Assembly (NCBI GenBank): GCA_019802505.1
Contig: JAFMOC010000235.1
Location: 340,501-404,500, forward strand
Reading direction: 5' to 3'
Source: Corydoras sp. C115
Taxonomy: Eukaryota > Chordata > Actinopteri > Siluriformes > Callichthyidae
Length of the DNA stretch: 64,000 nucleotides
The translations under genes were made by a program, and so were the position numbers. Of this stretch, positions 35,729-48,600 are shown piece after piece; the stretch's first letter is position 1; each line of letters opens with the position of its first letter. The notes beneath the pieces were generated by a model. The model saw nothing but the letters and a program-made list of their open reading frames with translations. It searched no databases and had not been told where the DNA came from.

Positions 35729-38700
35729 AGGGGGGTGTTAGAACATTACCCTCGACCCAGTTTGCAAAGGTTTAAACAATTTTTAACTTGAAAATTTTGA
35801 GGAAGAATTAAATTGTGGTGGTGTGCAGAACTTCATTGCCAACATCAGCACACCTTAATGTTGTCCATTTCCTGTGTGAGTTGTTTGAAGTTTTCTCTGC
35901 TGATGCTTTCGAATGATGCTGAGCATTTCGGGTCAGATATGCACTCTGACACCTGCTCTGAGAGCTTGACAATGACCTCCTGCTTGGCATGGTTCTTCTC
36001 CATTAACAGTTTCAAACTCTCTTGCAGTTCTTTCACATGGGCATCTTGCTCTTCCAGGCTCTGTCTTAAGGCCTCATTGTCCCTCTGCAGCTTCTTCTCA
36101 CGTTCGCGCAGGTCAGCGATACAGCGCTCACTGTGACGCAGCAGCTCCAGGCGTTCCTGTTCACCTTCTGCAGCCATGAAATGAGCGCACGTCCGTTTCT
36201 CCAGCTGAGCTGCCTCCAGGGCTTTGTGCAGCAACCACACGAGTTCCTGGCACCACATCATATGCACGGTAAGTATTTATAAAAAAGTTTAAAATGCATT
36301 TTAACATGTTAGCTACAGGTATGTGAAAAGTTAAATATATATATATATATATAGTTATATAATGTGAAAGTTATATAAGTAATATAAGTTGTATATATAT
36401 ATGTATATAAGTAATATATATTAGTTTTATTAGTTACATTAATTTTTACCTTTTGGGATTTTACTTCCATGGCTAGTGTAAGTTTCTCCTGCTGCAGGCG
36501 GGCTAGACGTTCAGTTGTGTTTGCCTCCCTGTAGTCGAAAGGCAGGGTAGCTGAGTTTCCTTTTTTAATTTTCCAGTTCGGCAGTGTTAGAAAAGAACCT
36601 TGACTGGTGCCATTTTCACAGATTCTTTCTAGTTGTAACTCACGAGTTGGTGAGTGCCCCGGCGACTCCGCAGCAGGGGCTTTAAAAAATAATATTGTGA
36701 GGTAAATTTTAGCTTACACACTTCCCAAGATATGTGTATGATACACAAGTTACAAAATTGCTTACTACTTTTACTGGATTGCATATTTTTTGAATCTTCT
36801 TTCTTGGGGACTTCGGTCTTCGTGTTCGGACATTCTGTCCAGAATGTGCTACGACTCTTGTCTAATGATGGGCGCCGAAGCAGAAAGCTTTGTACCGAGT
36901 TTCTGTAAGAGTTTGACATCACTGTATTTTATTTCTTAATAGGAAAATATAAATTGCAGCTTCGTTTTTATGCAGCATGAGACAAGTAAACTTATACAAA
37001 GGTCCATGTTATACCTGTAAGACCTGTAATATCATGTTATTTGGTGTACTGGTGAACCTAAAATAATAATAATAATAATTTATATCAAAGTAATTTAAAT
37101 GTGTATGGTTTGGTTACATTAACAAACACTTAAATCTTTACTAATGAGCCAGATATTCTGATATTATTAACTACTTTAAACAAAAATTCTGGAGACTTGG
37201 GAAGGTCAAACACTTACTGTATTTCAATGAGCGGATGCTTGAGAGACATATTAAGTGGGCTTGTTTGCACAGGAAGATTGGCAGCTTCTATCCCAACCAA
37301 ACCTGAGGGGATCTTCACCATGGGCAGAAAATTTGCTATGACAAACAAAACAGAATCAAATAGTTGAAGCGGAACATTATTAATGTCTGGCAGTTTCAAT
37401 CTGATATTTTAGCCCAAAAATAGCACAGCCACCTCACAACAGGAAGGATCTAGGTTTAATTCCCACTGAGGGTGACCTGGATCCATTCTGTGTGGTGCTT
37501 ACATATTCTATTATTGTCTGCATGGGTTTCCTCAGGGAGTTCCAGGTTACTTCTACAGACCAAAGACATGAAGGCAGGTTAACTGACGATACTAAACTGC
37601 AATAGAGCAGTCTGTCCCTGGTGTTTCCATAACTTTCACCCAAATTAAGACACTTGTATTATCTGCTGCAACACTGTGCCATTTGCTAAAGATGCAACAT
37701 CCAAATAAAGTGTGTCAGGGAAATGTTGCTTTTTCCTCCCATTTAAAACTGTAGAACTGTAAGATCATTATTACGTATTTATTGACCACATTTACAAAAC
37801 CCAGGCAACAGTTCTCACACATCAAAGGATTAAGAGGCTTGATCAGCTTTAAAATACATTTTTTAAAGAAGTTTACCAGGCAAATATTATTTAACTTGTC
37901 CAATCATCTGCATGTCATCACTCTTTTAAATATGTTATTTGTTTCTTAAATCTATGCAGCAAAATTGGTTAGCTATTAATTAAAACATTTTATAATTCAC
38001 CAATATTACTATTATTAGTAATAGAACATCTGCAATCAGTTCCGGTGAACCCAGTGTTGTCTTCTTGGAATCCACCCATATAAGGTTTCCAAAACATTAG
38101 TAAACATATCCCACAATAAACTGATTTGGATTAGGTTAATGCCACCATTAAATCCAAAACAATTCACAATGAGCATACAGTAATATTGTAAGCTTGTGTT
38201 ATTCAACACAGTTAAAAATAGCACATTTCCTCTGGCAGGCCACCTGCTCGAATGGCTTAGACATTTGTTTCTTCACTTTCTGTTGTAAGTGCAGCCACGT
38301 AGGTTAGGTTTCAGCAGATGTGCCTCCCATCACAGCCAGCAGGGTAGTAAAAGCAAATCTGGCATATTTCTCAATAGCCTTAACTTTATGTATCCTATTT
38401 TTTTTAATCTACAGTGAAGTCAATGGTTATAGTGCCTGTATATAAACACATGAACATGGATTATCGGAAAAGTTACACGATTCATTATGGGCATGACTCA
38501 TAAGGTGGGATTTATCTGCCGTGGATCTGCACACCACACAGGAAATTGTTGCATTCCGCAAAGTGCAGAAAAACATTAGTGCGATGCAAAAAAACTAACA
38601 CTCAGTCCAAATAACAGCCACCCACTCCCCATTCACTGATCAAAGCCTTTCTGTACAATAACAAACAGATGGGTTACAGGGTTACAGCACATCTCAGGGT

Positions 38701-41700
38701 GAACGAAGCACTGTATTAAATACATCTCTGTAACTTCACTGAGCCTGGAAAAAATAAAACACAGCTCAATATTTGGTTAAACTCCATTATTTCTATTTTA
38801 TAATACAGCACGTAATGAGATTCAAATTCTATAATCCCTTAAGATGTATTGCTTTCATATCCTGTATAACTGTAAATAACCAGACCCATTTCATCTCATA
38901 TATATCAGATACAAAAATCTGTACTTTAGTGTCCAACACTGTTACACTGTTAATGCTGCCCCACCCCTTACAAAAGATGAGTCTGCCATGTGCTTCAGAT
39001 AAATTCCATCCATCAATTATCAAATGCTTAATCCTCCTGCATCCTGAAACTATTTTTTTATTTGTATTCAGTGATCAGAGACAGGTCTAGCTGCTTAACC
39101 AGAGTGTTAACAATGTTAAAAATGTTGTTGTACTAGATATTCCCATAACGAAACCAACCTACAACAACTTTATCTTGATGAAAAACATTTTGAAAACTAA
39201 TTTGAACATCAAGCTTTGTTTTTACTTTTGATTTTAAATCACTAAACAGAGCTGTAATCTGGTTTAAAATTCTGACTAACATGTCCATACACAAACAGTC
39301 GTGTACTGCCTTCTGGTGCTTTGAACTCACTGTGGTGAAGAGAAAACTGTTTAGTGACTGTACTTCCTGCTTCAGTTATCATGTAAACATTTAATAATCA
39401 CAACCCTGATAGGTGGGTCCCTATCTAGCATAATTAGGTTATAATAACTGAAACTGTTGTTTGTTTAGTCAAATTAGTCAACATTAAATTAGAACATGAA
39501 AGTCATCAGTATTGATGATCATTTCCAGGGTTCCACACCCTTCCTTCAACTCCTCTTACCATCAGATGACCAATTAAGATCTTTATCTATCTCTGTAATC
39601 TAAGATTTATTTCATTCTCAAAAGCCTTTCTTTGACATGATGATGAATAGATACTGCAAACATTAAAATACATGCCCATACATTGTATGCTGTGTTATAT
39701 ATAAATAAAATTCTATTGCATCACCACATTTGAGTACAGAGTCAGTGTTCTCATTTGGCTTCATCTCATAGTTCTGATGAAACATGTAGGGATTTCTCAA
39801 GTTCCCTGTTAAACTTTCTATAACAGCCGTGTTACTGTGGAATGCTTACATCCAGGCATTTGCGTTACCTCTTTTGCATTCAAAAGAACAACCCATAATT
39901 ACCTTCAGGGCACACATGTTTAGTTTTACTGGGGAAATAAATTACACTGTATTTTTTTTTTTTTAAAACTTATGTACTCACCGAATTAATTTATTATGTA
40001 ATTATTTAATATTGAGCTTAAACCAGGTTTCTAATTCTTGTTCTTAGATAACTGAACTTTTAAAACAACATTAAAAGATGCAGCTGTGTGATTTTTAAAG
40101 TGTAAAATGTATATAATAAACAAAGCACTAAACTAACCCATTTCCAAACCATGGGATTCACTGACATTCTTATAAAGAAAATATTCGTAATGCTGTCTGA
40201 CCCAACACAATGAAAACAATGTAGTGAGTTAAAGTAAAGAATACATATATCAGTAAAATCCTTTTCTTAAAGGATTTCTTAAAGGATTCTTTTTCCAGCA
40301 ATGTATAAATATCTTTCACATAGAATAAAACTTGCGCAGGTAAAATTTGTGCTCCTATAAAGGCTATATAAGAGCTACAGTGTGTTATTTTTTTCTAATT
40401 GACATTAGTGGGACTGAAGGAAAATAATTACTGTTAAGCATGGTGTTTGTGTGAGCAGCAGATGTGAATCACTCAGGAAATCCTGATGTATTAACTCACC
40501 GCTGTTGTATCAGATTTGTTAAAGCTACTGTATTCTTTTTTAAATCTAAAGTTATTTTAAATTACATATTTTGTCTCCAGGACATTAAACCCTTAATTTA
40601 TATTCTGTATAACAAATTTATGAACAAATTTTGTTATTGTTTACTTGCCTCAGAATATGTACATAAGATGTCAGCAGTACTTTCATTTGTTGTCCTAGAG
40701 TAAGTTAATTCTACTAGCACACACAAAAAATGCATAAGGCTGTATCTTGCTTTCATATTGCCATGGATTGCAAAGACTTTAAAATTGGGATTGGTACATC
40801 TTTAATAACATCCATCTCCATAAACTGTCCATTGTGATGGATTTATCTCACCAGCACTTTTATAACAATAGTTACAGCAATGCTTAGCAATATAACTGAA
40901 ATATTGAGGACTAGCTGGAATATTGTCTGTGTGATTTAAAAAGACATGAGGCAGACATGACCAGACCTGCTCGTGTTGCGTCAAGATATGCATGTACAGA
41001 CATTTTGCAAGCAAATAGAATTAATCCTGGTATGAGTTATCACAGTCAAGATTATTACTAATCTCATAAAATAAATGTTGCCTTGTATGCCATTTCATAA
41101 TTTGCAAACGATTGCATTAGCTTTCAATAAAACACATCATGTTTTGTTTTTTTCATTCTGTTGCACCATCTTGTCCTGCTGTAACCAGGTCAAACGGATC
41201 ATTTCGAACTCCCTTTTCACATTTCATATACTAGTCTCTTACTTTAAATAAAGTGAGGGAGAGCCTTTCCCAGCATTCACTGTAAACTAGGATAATATTA
41301 ATGTGTTTGTGTCCATCGCAAGACACAGACAAATTGATAGTATCTCCATTTTACCGGCCTTAAATGCCTTTGGACTGCAAAGTAAATATAGGGAGAACCC
41401 CGCACAAATCAAAACTCCCATTTCAACTGTTTGGGAATTTGTCATTTGTTAATTGCTTACAGTTTTGTTTAAGTTTAGCTGAAATTGCAGTTGGCATGAA
41501 ACATGATCTGTTAGGCTTTCACTTTCTACAGCTGTGTCACATGACTACAAGTCTTACATTTTTGTGCAATAAATATTCCTGTATTATAAAATATGACTTT
41601 TTTTGTGATGCAATTCTGATTGTGTTTTTATTTGCACACAGACGTACCAGGGCAAGTATCTGAAAACGGCTGTCCATCATGTGTCAGATTCTCGGAGGTT

Positions 41701-43333
41701 GGAAGTGACGATTCTTCATAAAGCTGCTCTTTGTGCTGCCACCGTCTCAGCTGAAGCTGCTGGAGCCAGTACATTTTGGCATCTCGATTTATTGCCTGCA
41801 GGCAAATGATTAAGTGAGACAGGACTGTACTCTCCCAAAATCAGCAGTTAGTACGTGTACTGCACCTGGTAAGAGGTGGATTATTGTACAAGAAAAAACT
41901 TTTTTTAGTTAAATTAATTTAAATTACTGCCACACTTTTTTGCTACTTAACTGACAACCAGAGAACCCCTCCTACGTTGTAAAAATGGTAGTCATATATT
42001 TAATCTGTGTTAGTTTAGTAAAAATATTTTTAGTTTTTTTTTTAGTTTTTTTAGTTTTAATTTTTAGTTTTAATATTTTTAGTTACTAATAATTTATTTA
42101 ACTTAATAGTAATTCACAAATTTGGTCCAGATCTGTCATATGTTTGCCGACCATAGGCTGGATATGTTTTAAAATACAACAAAGTCTTGGGAAAAACTTG
42201 ATGCTCTAGAATAAACAGGATAATACAGCTGCTATGCAGTTTATTTAAACTGACCCTAGCTTGTGTATGTGTATTAGGAGACACAGCTGCAAGAAAAATC
42301 CCCTTTATCTGTTACAGCAATACTTAAGTAATACACCCCTACTTCTCTTCATACAATGCAATTCAGCTTAGTCATGCTTTCTTTAAAGTTTCACATCATG
42401 TGAATCATACCTCCAAACATTTATCAAAGTATTGTTGTTATTGTAAGTAATGTTTAATTAATTTTACATTTTTAAAAGCAGGATATTACAACAAATTTCG
42501 GGAACTGACAAGAGAACAAGCAGACACAGGTTCTACAGGTAAAATATGTTACTGAATGAGCTCAGGCTTAGCATCACTTCTAAGACATTTCTCAATTTCT
42601 TGCCTATAAATCCTTTTGAGAACATTACTAGCTTGAGTCACCCTAGCAATAGCCCTTATTCCACAACACAGACATGAAACCAATGGCAACCAGCTTCCAC
42701 ACTTTAAATGTAACCAAAGCATGGTATGAAGTAATTGATAATATAAGAACAAACAAACATTTAATTTAAGAATAAATGTACATAATACATCCACATGTAT
42801 GTGACATGACTATGCTTCTTTGGAAGTAAACTATAAGTGCTTTTAAACTACCACTACAAACCCACCTTGAGAATAAACGTGCGCTCGGGTGTCTGTATGT
42901 GGAAGGTCCCCTCTTCTGTTTGCAGTGGGATGTTGAATGTGGCATTGCGCAGCTCTACTTTGCCCAGTGGGTTCAGGTCCTGTGCAGTGCGATAGTAGAA
43001 AAGCTGGCACTTTTTCTCATCATATAAAAACCAGCGTGACTTCCATGCTCTCAGTGGGCCAGCCTGCTTCTGGAGATAGCCACATAACTTGGTGGCAGAG
43101 GAAACCCCACTAGCACCGTTAGTATTGGTCTCTGGCTTCGGAATGTCAACCTGACAGTCTTCATTGCCCTCAAGCGCTGTGGACAGACCCATCTGTGCCT
43201 CGGTGGCTGTCTCCTTCGCGCCCTCAACCTGACTGAAGCACTCCTCTGCAGATGTGTTTGTTTCTGCCAAGAGAGGAAGTGGCTGGGACACATCAGAGCT
43301 AATGGGATTTCCTTTACAGTCGCCTCCCTCCAT
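31596..43333 (-). CDS. tbc1d2: tbc1d2, PH and TBC domain Rab-GAP (complete)
   Basis: Orthologue of TBC1D2/Armus, a Rab7 GTPase-activating protein that links Rac1 and E-cadherin turnover to late-endosome traffic. Thirteen coding exons (5' to 3'): 43333-42866, 41795-41648, 37335-37218, 36902-36766, 36679-36450, 36246-35854, 35525-35415, 34824-34652, 34525-34025, 33344-33224, 32918-32733, 32090-31969, 31803-31596. The product is 971 aa (human about 928). All donors are GT and phases agree. Domains: an acidic N-tail; a PH domain from about residue 82 (KLCGYLQKQ, WKSRWFLYDEKKCQLFYY); a coiled coil at about 370-560; and a TBC domain at about 660-900. Both GAP fingers are present: IQLDLHR (Arg about 719) and YCQ (Gln about 756). 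An acidic end DLDLDLIGSEDSDES precedes TAG at 31598-31596. Candidate poly(A) signals (minus AATAAA) are at 31304-31299 and 31129-31124. Confidence 0.96.
32358..32685 (-). mobile_element. V-SINE-like element in a tbc1d2 intron
   Basis: Reverse-complement copy with a perfect 12-bp target duplication GCAAATCTATAT (32346-32357 and 32686-32697). Part of the middle CA-rich block is deleted. Confidence 0.93.
32955..33172 (-). mobile_element. tRNA-derived SINE, second family, in a tbc1d2 intron
   Basis: Reverse complement of the 29991-30190 type: ATTACATTTGGTCATTTTGC, CCAAAGCGACTTACAAGG, ending GAGCTACCACGCCC. It lies 37 nt upstream (gene sense) of the exon 32918-32733. Confidence 0.88.
34897..35270 (+). 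mobile_element. Non-autonomous inverted-repeat DNA transposon, internally rearranged
   Basis: It begins TACAGCACCAGTCAAAAGTT TGGACACACC, a common fish Tc1-type terminus. An inner inverted repeat pairs GACTGTAGTCCATCTG (about 34997) with CAGATGGACTACAGTC (about 35214). A second inner pair, TTGGTCAGGACC and GGTCCTGACCATTGG, flanks the core. The right outer terminus is not recognisable. It sits in a tbc1d2 intron. Confidence 0.65.
35693..35727. repeat. (GT)n microsatellite
   Basis: About 17 GT units in a tbc1d2 intron. Confidence 0.95.
37425..37620 (-). mobile_element. Old, diverged V-SINE-like copy
   Basis: Read on the plus strand it keeps CTAGGTTTAATTCCCACTGA, CATGGGTTTCCTCAGGGAGT, ACCAAAGACATGAAGGCAGG, which fits the general fish V-SINE head and core rather than the young family here. 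The sequence runs head to tail on the plus strand; the strand is given as that of the host gene. Confidence 0.5.
37620..41640 (-). other. tbc1d2 large intron (between 41648 and 37335), no other gene
   Basis: 4.3 kb of AT-rich intronic DNA. Open frames are short and show no family resemblance. No young SINE copies are present, unlike the flanking introns. Confidence 0.6.
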
Positions 43334-44150
43334 CTTGCTAAAAATAGAGGACCAGAAAAAAAACAAAGCTCAGCAAATTAGTGTTGGCTGAGACGTGGGT
43401 CAGTGTTGCATCACACAAAATAAAATAGGACTGCCTTTAATGGAAAACATGCCCTAATAAAGAAAAAAAAACGTAATCTGACAGCATATGTTGGTAATGA
43501 TGTAATATGAAAAAACACATTTGAAAAATTTCCAGACAAATATGTGAACTTGCAAGGAATTTTAACTATTTATATGTATTGTAACCAGTGTTTACTCATA
43601 TAAGGGTGGAAAAAGTGCACACATATCTGTATGGCATACAAAATGCTATCTGAATTTTTTATATGTTGTAAGGTGGTGGCAGGTAACAGTGTAGTTATAC
43701 ACTGGCTAGTAGTCAGTAGGATATATTTAAAAGTATAGGAGAGAAAAAGGGGTAAGAGTAAAACCAAGGCTCAGACAGTGGAGATTAAGTTTGAGTTCAT
43801 TTATGAAGGAAGACTGTGTTGTGTATTCAAATAAGGGGTCGATGGTGTGCTGCATGGTGGTGAAGGGGAGCTAGACAACTGGATATTGACTGCAAAAGTA
43901 GTGTGGCCTCTGGACAGAGGAAGAAGGAAAAGAGCCTTAGTAGTAAAATGAGGAAGTGCAGGAAAGACGGAAGAGGTAAAAAAGAACTAGGGTCTGAAGA
44001 CAGATGAAGAGAGTAGAAAGAAATACCTGAGATAGAAACAGGTAAAGACGGTCAAGTAAAAGGTGTGTGAGAATCTCAAGACAAAGGAATGTAAAAAGTA
44101 CTTGTGTTGATTGGCCACACAGAGGAACAAAGCTGGAAATGATATAGTGG

Positions 44151-45173
44151 AGGCATGGACATGATCATGAGATACCAGTGGAAGCATGGACATGATCATG
44201 AGATACCAGTGGAAGCATGGACATGATCATGAGATACCAGTGGAAGCATGGACATGATCATGAGATACCAGTGGAAGCATGGACATGTTCATGAGATACC
44301 AGTGGAAGCATGGACATGATCTTGAGATACCAGTGGAAGCATGGACATGATCATGAGATACCAGTGGAAGCATGGACATGATAATGAGATACCAGTGGAA
44401 GCATGGACATGTTCATGAGATACCAGTGGAAGCATGGACATGATCATGAGATACCAGTGGAAGCATGGACATGATCATGAGATACCAGTGGAAGCATGGA
44501 CATGTTCATGAGATACCAGTGGAAGCATGGACATGATCATGAGATACCAGTGGAAGCATGGACATGATCTTGAGATACCAGTGGAAGCATGGACATGATA
44601 ATGAGATACCAGTGGAAGCATGGACATGTTCATGAGATACCAGTGGAAGCATGGACATGATCATGAGATACCAGTGGAAGCATGGACATGATCATGAGAT
44701 ACCAGTGGAAGCATGGACATGATAATGAGATACCAGTGGAAGCATGGACATGTTCATGAGATACCAGTGGAAGCATGGACATGATCATGAGATACCAGTG
44801 GAAGCATGGACATGATCATGAGATACCAGTGGAAGCATGGACATGTTCATGAGATACCAGTGGAAGCATGGACATGATCATGAGATACCAGTGGAAGCAT
44901 GGACATGATCTTGAGATACCAGTGGAAGCATGGACATGATCATGAGATACCAGTGGAAGCATGGACATGATAATGAGATACCAGTGGAAGCATGGACATG
45001 TTCATGAGATACCAGTGGAAGCATGGACATGATCATGAGATACCAGTGGAAGCATGGACATGTTCATGAGATACCAGTGGAAGCATGGACAAGTTCATGA
45101 GATACCAGTGGAAGCATGGACATGATCATGAGATACCAGTGGAAGCATGGACATGATCATGAGATACCAGTGG
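44151..45173. repeat. 31-bp minisatellite, 33 units, with higher-order structure
   Basis: The unit is GAGATACCAGTGGAAGCATG GACATGATCAT (31 bp), in 33 nearly identical head-to-tail copies. Variation is almost confined to the last 6 nt: gatcat (A), gttcat (T), gatctt (L), gataat (D). The order is AAAATLADTAATALDTAADT AATALADTAT, a final variant with ACAAGTTCAT, then AA. Units 7-14 and 18-25 are identical in order (ADTAATAL), an 11-unit (341-bp) higher-order period. The A-type joint contains the palindrome CATGATCATG. Since 31 is not a multiple of 3 and TGA is frequent, it is not coding. Confidence 0.97.
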
Positions 45174-45345
45174 GGTGTTGACCAGAATTAAGCAGATATT
45201 TAATAAAAAGGGGCATTTGTAATACTGCATGTTTTTCTTTTCATGTGAACTGCGTGATGTTCATATATTAACACATAGAAGACGTTTTTTTTTTATGCAC
45301 ATGTGATTTTAATATGCTTACAGTATCTCTAGTTAACAGTAAATA

Positions 45346-45697
45346 TTCATTCATTCATTCATTATCTCCCGCTTTATCCTCTATTAGGGTCGCGGTGGGG
45401 TTCCCCATGCCCATCCAGGGGAGAGCGTCTCGGGCGCTGGGCAGATAGACCCAGGACAGGGCGCCAATCTATCGCTGGGCACACACTCACTCACACAGAC
45501 ACACTCTATATGGGGCAATTTTGAGAATTCAATTGACTTGATCCATGTTTTTGGACTGTGGGGGAGAAACCGGAGAACCCGGAGGAAACCCATGCGGACA
45601 CGGGGAGAACATGGAAACTACACCCAGATGGGGATTCGAACCGGGAATCCCTAGCGCTGAGAGGCGAACGTGCTAACCACTAAGCCACCGTGCCGCC
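45346..45697 (-). mobile_element. V-SINE-like element
   Basis: Near full-length reverse-complement copy with an 11-bp target duplication AACAGTAAATA (45335-45345 and 45698-45708). Confidence 0.95.
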
Positions 45698-45800
45698 AAC
45701 AGTAAATATAGTAGAGCAATTATAAACATGATCTAAATCATTGAATGGTCACCAGTGTGGGCACTTAGGCAACCCCTCCACCCCCACCCTTCTGGCAAGT

Positions 45801-46142
45801 CATTCATTCATTCATTATCTCCCGCTTTATCCTCTATTAGGGTCGCGGTGGGGTTCCCCATGCCCATCCAGGGGAGAACGTCTCGGGCGCTGGGCAGATA
45901 CACCCAGGACAGGACGCCAATCCATCGCTGGGAACACACTCACTCACACAGACACACTCTATATGGGGCAATTTTTGAGAATTCAATTGACTTGATCCAT
46001 GTTTTTGGACTGTGGGAGGAAACCGGAGAACCCGGAGGAAACCCACGCAGACACGGGGAGAACATGGAAACTCCACCCAGATGGGAATTCGAACCGGGAA
46101 TCCCTAGCGCTGAGAGGCGAACGTGCTAACCACTAAGCCACC
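45801..46142 (-). mobile_element. V-SINE-like element
   Basis: Near full-length reverse-complement copy only about 100 bp from the previous one. The tRNA-like head breaks off at CTAAGCCACC. Confidence 0.93.
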
Positions 46143-46219
46143 TCAACATATTTAAAAAGAAAAAGATGATTATAATGAATTAAAGGAGGAAATCTAATCT
46201 TGTTGGTTTATAGGTTCAT

Positions 46220-46272
46220 AAAGTTCGAGTCCCAATCTGGGTGGAGTTTCCACGTTTCTCCCCGTGTCCGCG
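46220..46272 (+). mobile_element. V-SINE-like fragment
   Basis: Matches the B-box-to-core segment only: GTTCGAGTCCCAATCTGGGT, GGAGTTTCCACG, CCCCGTGTCCGCGTG. It leads directly into a CpG-rich stretch. Confidence 0.6.
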
Positions 46273-46669
46273 TGAGTGTCCGTCACACAAACAATTTCGA
46301 CTCGCGGCGATCGATTCCTTTCACGCGCCACGAGGGGAATCGGCTCAGTGAAGTGATTCCCAATGTCCACCACCCTGTCGCTTCGGCCGTCGCGCTGTAT
46401 CGATCGATCGATCATTCGGGTTTAAATCGCGATGCCATCGTCATGTTTAATGCTATTTTCGTGACGTGTTGTTTTTAAATCCTACAGGCTGCACGGTTCC
46501 TACATTCACCAGAAACGAGCTTATTTATTACCTTTATATTAAACGATCATAGATGAGGAATAAATCGGCACACACGGTTTGTTGTTGAATGGTCTGTAAT
46601 TATCGCCACGGACCTGTTCACGGACAACCAGCTACCTTTAAACTTTTTAAAATCGTATATGTTCAAATT

Positions 46670-47016
46670 AGCGGCACGGTGGCTTAGTGGTTAGCACGTT
46701 CTCCTCTCAGCACTAGGGATTCCCGGTTCGAATCCTCATCTGGGTGGAGTGTCCATGTTCTCCCCGTGTCTGCGTGGGTTTCCTCCGGGTTCTCCGGTTT
46801 CCTCCCACAGTCCAAAAACATGGATCAAGTCAATTGAATTCTCAAAATTGCCCCATATAGAGTGTGTCTGTGTGAGTGAGTGTGTGCCCAATGTTAGGTT
46901 GGCGCCCTGTCCTGGGTCTATCTGCCCAGCGCCCGAGACGTTCTCCCCTGGATGGGCATGGGGAACCCCACCGCGACCCTAATAGAGGATAAAGCGGGAG
47001 ATAATGAATGAATGAA
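46670..47016 (+). mobile_element. V-SINE-like element, young insertion
   Basis: Full-length, A box TGGCTTAGTGG, B box GGTTCGAATCC, tail (AATG)n. Perfect 14-bp target duplication TATATGTTCAAATT (46656-46669 and 47017-47030). It ends 45 nt from the tbc1d2 exon 1 donor. Confidence 0.96.
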
Positions 47017-47060
47017 TATATGTTCAAATTGTAATCGTTATTAACCCCAAAGTGTCCTAC

Positions 47061-47250
47061 CTTTTGTGTGACTCGCAGCTCTGTCCTCAGAGACTCCGAG
47101 AAGCACTTCCTCCTCCAGACTCCGCCGGGAGTGAAGACTAAAGATCCCGCAGACGACTTGAAGACGTAACGTCGTAAGAAGCGCGTTTATTGCTCTGCAG
47201 CCAGAACATTTCCCCTTGCCGCTGCCCCCACGACGCCGTGCTACAGTGGA
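47061..47250 (-). promoter_or_regulatory. tbc1d2: tbc1d2 promoter and non-coding exon 1 (predicted)
   Basis: GC-rich and CpG-containing sequence on the far side of a good splice donor (minus strand CACAAAAG|GTAGGA at 47061/47060). The exon has no ATG-led reading frame joining the coding exon, so it is taken as 5' UTR. Its 5' limit is uncertain. Confidence 0.55.
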
Positions 47251-48600
47251 ATACGTTCAGGTTCAGATGTGATTCACACAGCGCGCTGCCAAGTTCAGAG
47301 CAAAGGAAAGTCTCCAACCCTCCCTTATTCTAAAAACGAACCCGGTGTCCAGCGTAACATCTCAGTTAAATATCACAAAGCCGTCAGTGGAACTAATCGT
47401 GAGCTAAAATTAGTATCGAGTGTGCGGTTGAGAATGACCAGATGCATTAATTCAGGTAAAACCGGTTGATTGGGCTTTGAACAAAATGAAAACGGGAACA
47501 GTCTTCTCATGCAAAGCTGTGTAGTCACCAACATACAGCACGAATTGATAATAATATTCAACAATAATGCTGAATTTCAGTTCCCTTCACAGTAGACATA
47601 CCTGGTCATCAATACATTCAATTATTTTGCATATCTTTATGATACTTTTTTGCAAATATTGCCAAACCACAGACCTTTGTAAAACTACAACGGTTAAAAA
47701 TGTTATTAGATTAACAATCTCAAATATAAACACCGATTTCCCTTTTTTCTGACATCTAAAATGTAGTGAGCCATCAGCTTGTTAATAATATTAGGGGAAA
47801 AAATGGAAAATTAAGAGAAAATTAACTAACGTGGAATACCTAAACACTGTAAATGCTTGTTTACTCTATCAGCACAATAATGAACACACTTAAAGCATCT
47901 CAAGATTTTTACATGGCATCAAACATATTTCAAAACGATAGTGTGAAACTAAAAAGTATTTTAAACTTATCTTTAAAATACATGAATTTCCTATAGGTTT
48001 ACAAATATATTCTGGGTTTCCCAACACTGACCTGTGATGCATATATTGCATTTCATATGACTCGTCCCTTTTTATGTCTTTTTAATTCCCCCAATTAGTC
48101 ATGTTTAACAGTCATTAGATATCCAGAGATTGTTGCCGTAATTTAATTTTAAAAAAATTCCATTGCTGTGGAATTTTTGGATACCTGAGAATAAACAAAA
48201 TTAAGACTTTTAAAGAACAACTGCTTCAAACACTGCTGTCTAATATCTAAGGTAGATATTTGTAGGATTTACTTGCATGTACATGTTAATTTTTATTATG
48301 TATTTTTCAATATAAAATATATGACAAATTATTGCTGGGAGCATTAAGAGTTATTAAGAGATGTTGTTTTTTAAGCAAGATTTTAACATATTATAAAACT
48401 TACAATTAGTCAATTGTCTACAATGATGCATATGATGTTTAGTTTATACCAGTAACGAACTGATTAATTAGCAGACTTTATGTCTATATGTTTTTTTCGT
48501 TGCACTTTGTGTACTCTGTATATTTAGGTGTTAACTTCTTACATAAAAAACAGGAATTATATTTAAATAAAATCAGTTCAGTCTTCGTTGATTGTTTGTT
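47250..48600. other. tbc1d2-elp1 head-to-head intergenic DNA
   Basis: AT-rich, with no ORF of protein character and no recognisable repeat family. It separates the two divergent promoters. Confidence 0.6.

Larger units (their letters stand above)
43338..47060 (-). other. tbc1d2 intron 1 (5' UTR intron)
   Basis: It lies between the non-coding exon (donor AAAAG|GTAGGA at 47060) and coding exon 2 (acceptor TTTTTAG, exon starts 43337). It holds the 31-bp array, three V-SINE-like copies and a CpG-rich patch. Confidence 0.65.

Noticed and set aside
42549..42794. Open frame of 81 codons between tbc1d2 exons 2 and 3, minus strand
   Set aside because: It does not resemble the TBC1D2 PH region and exon 2 joins exon 3 (41795-41648) in phase with a good match to human, so no exon is needed here.
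44151..45173. Possible CRISPR-like array
   Set aside because: The 31-bp units are directly abutting with no unique spacers, lie in a vertebrate intron, and no cas gene exists. It is a minisatellite.
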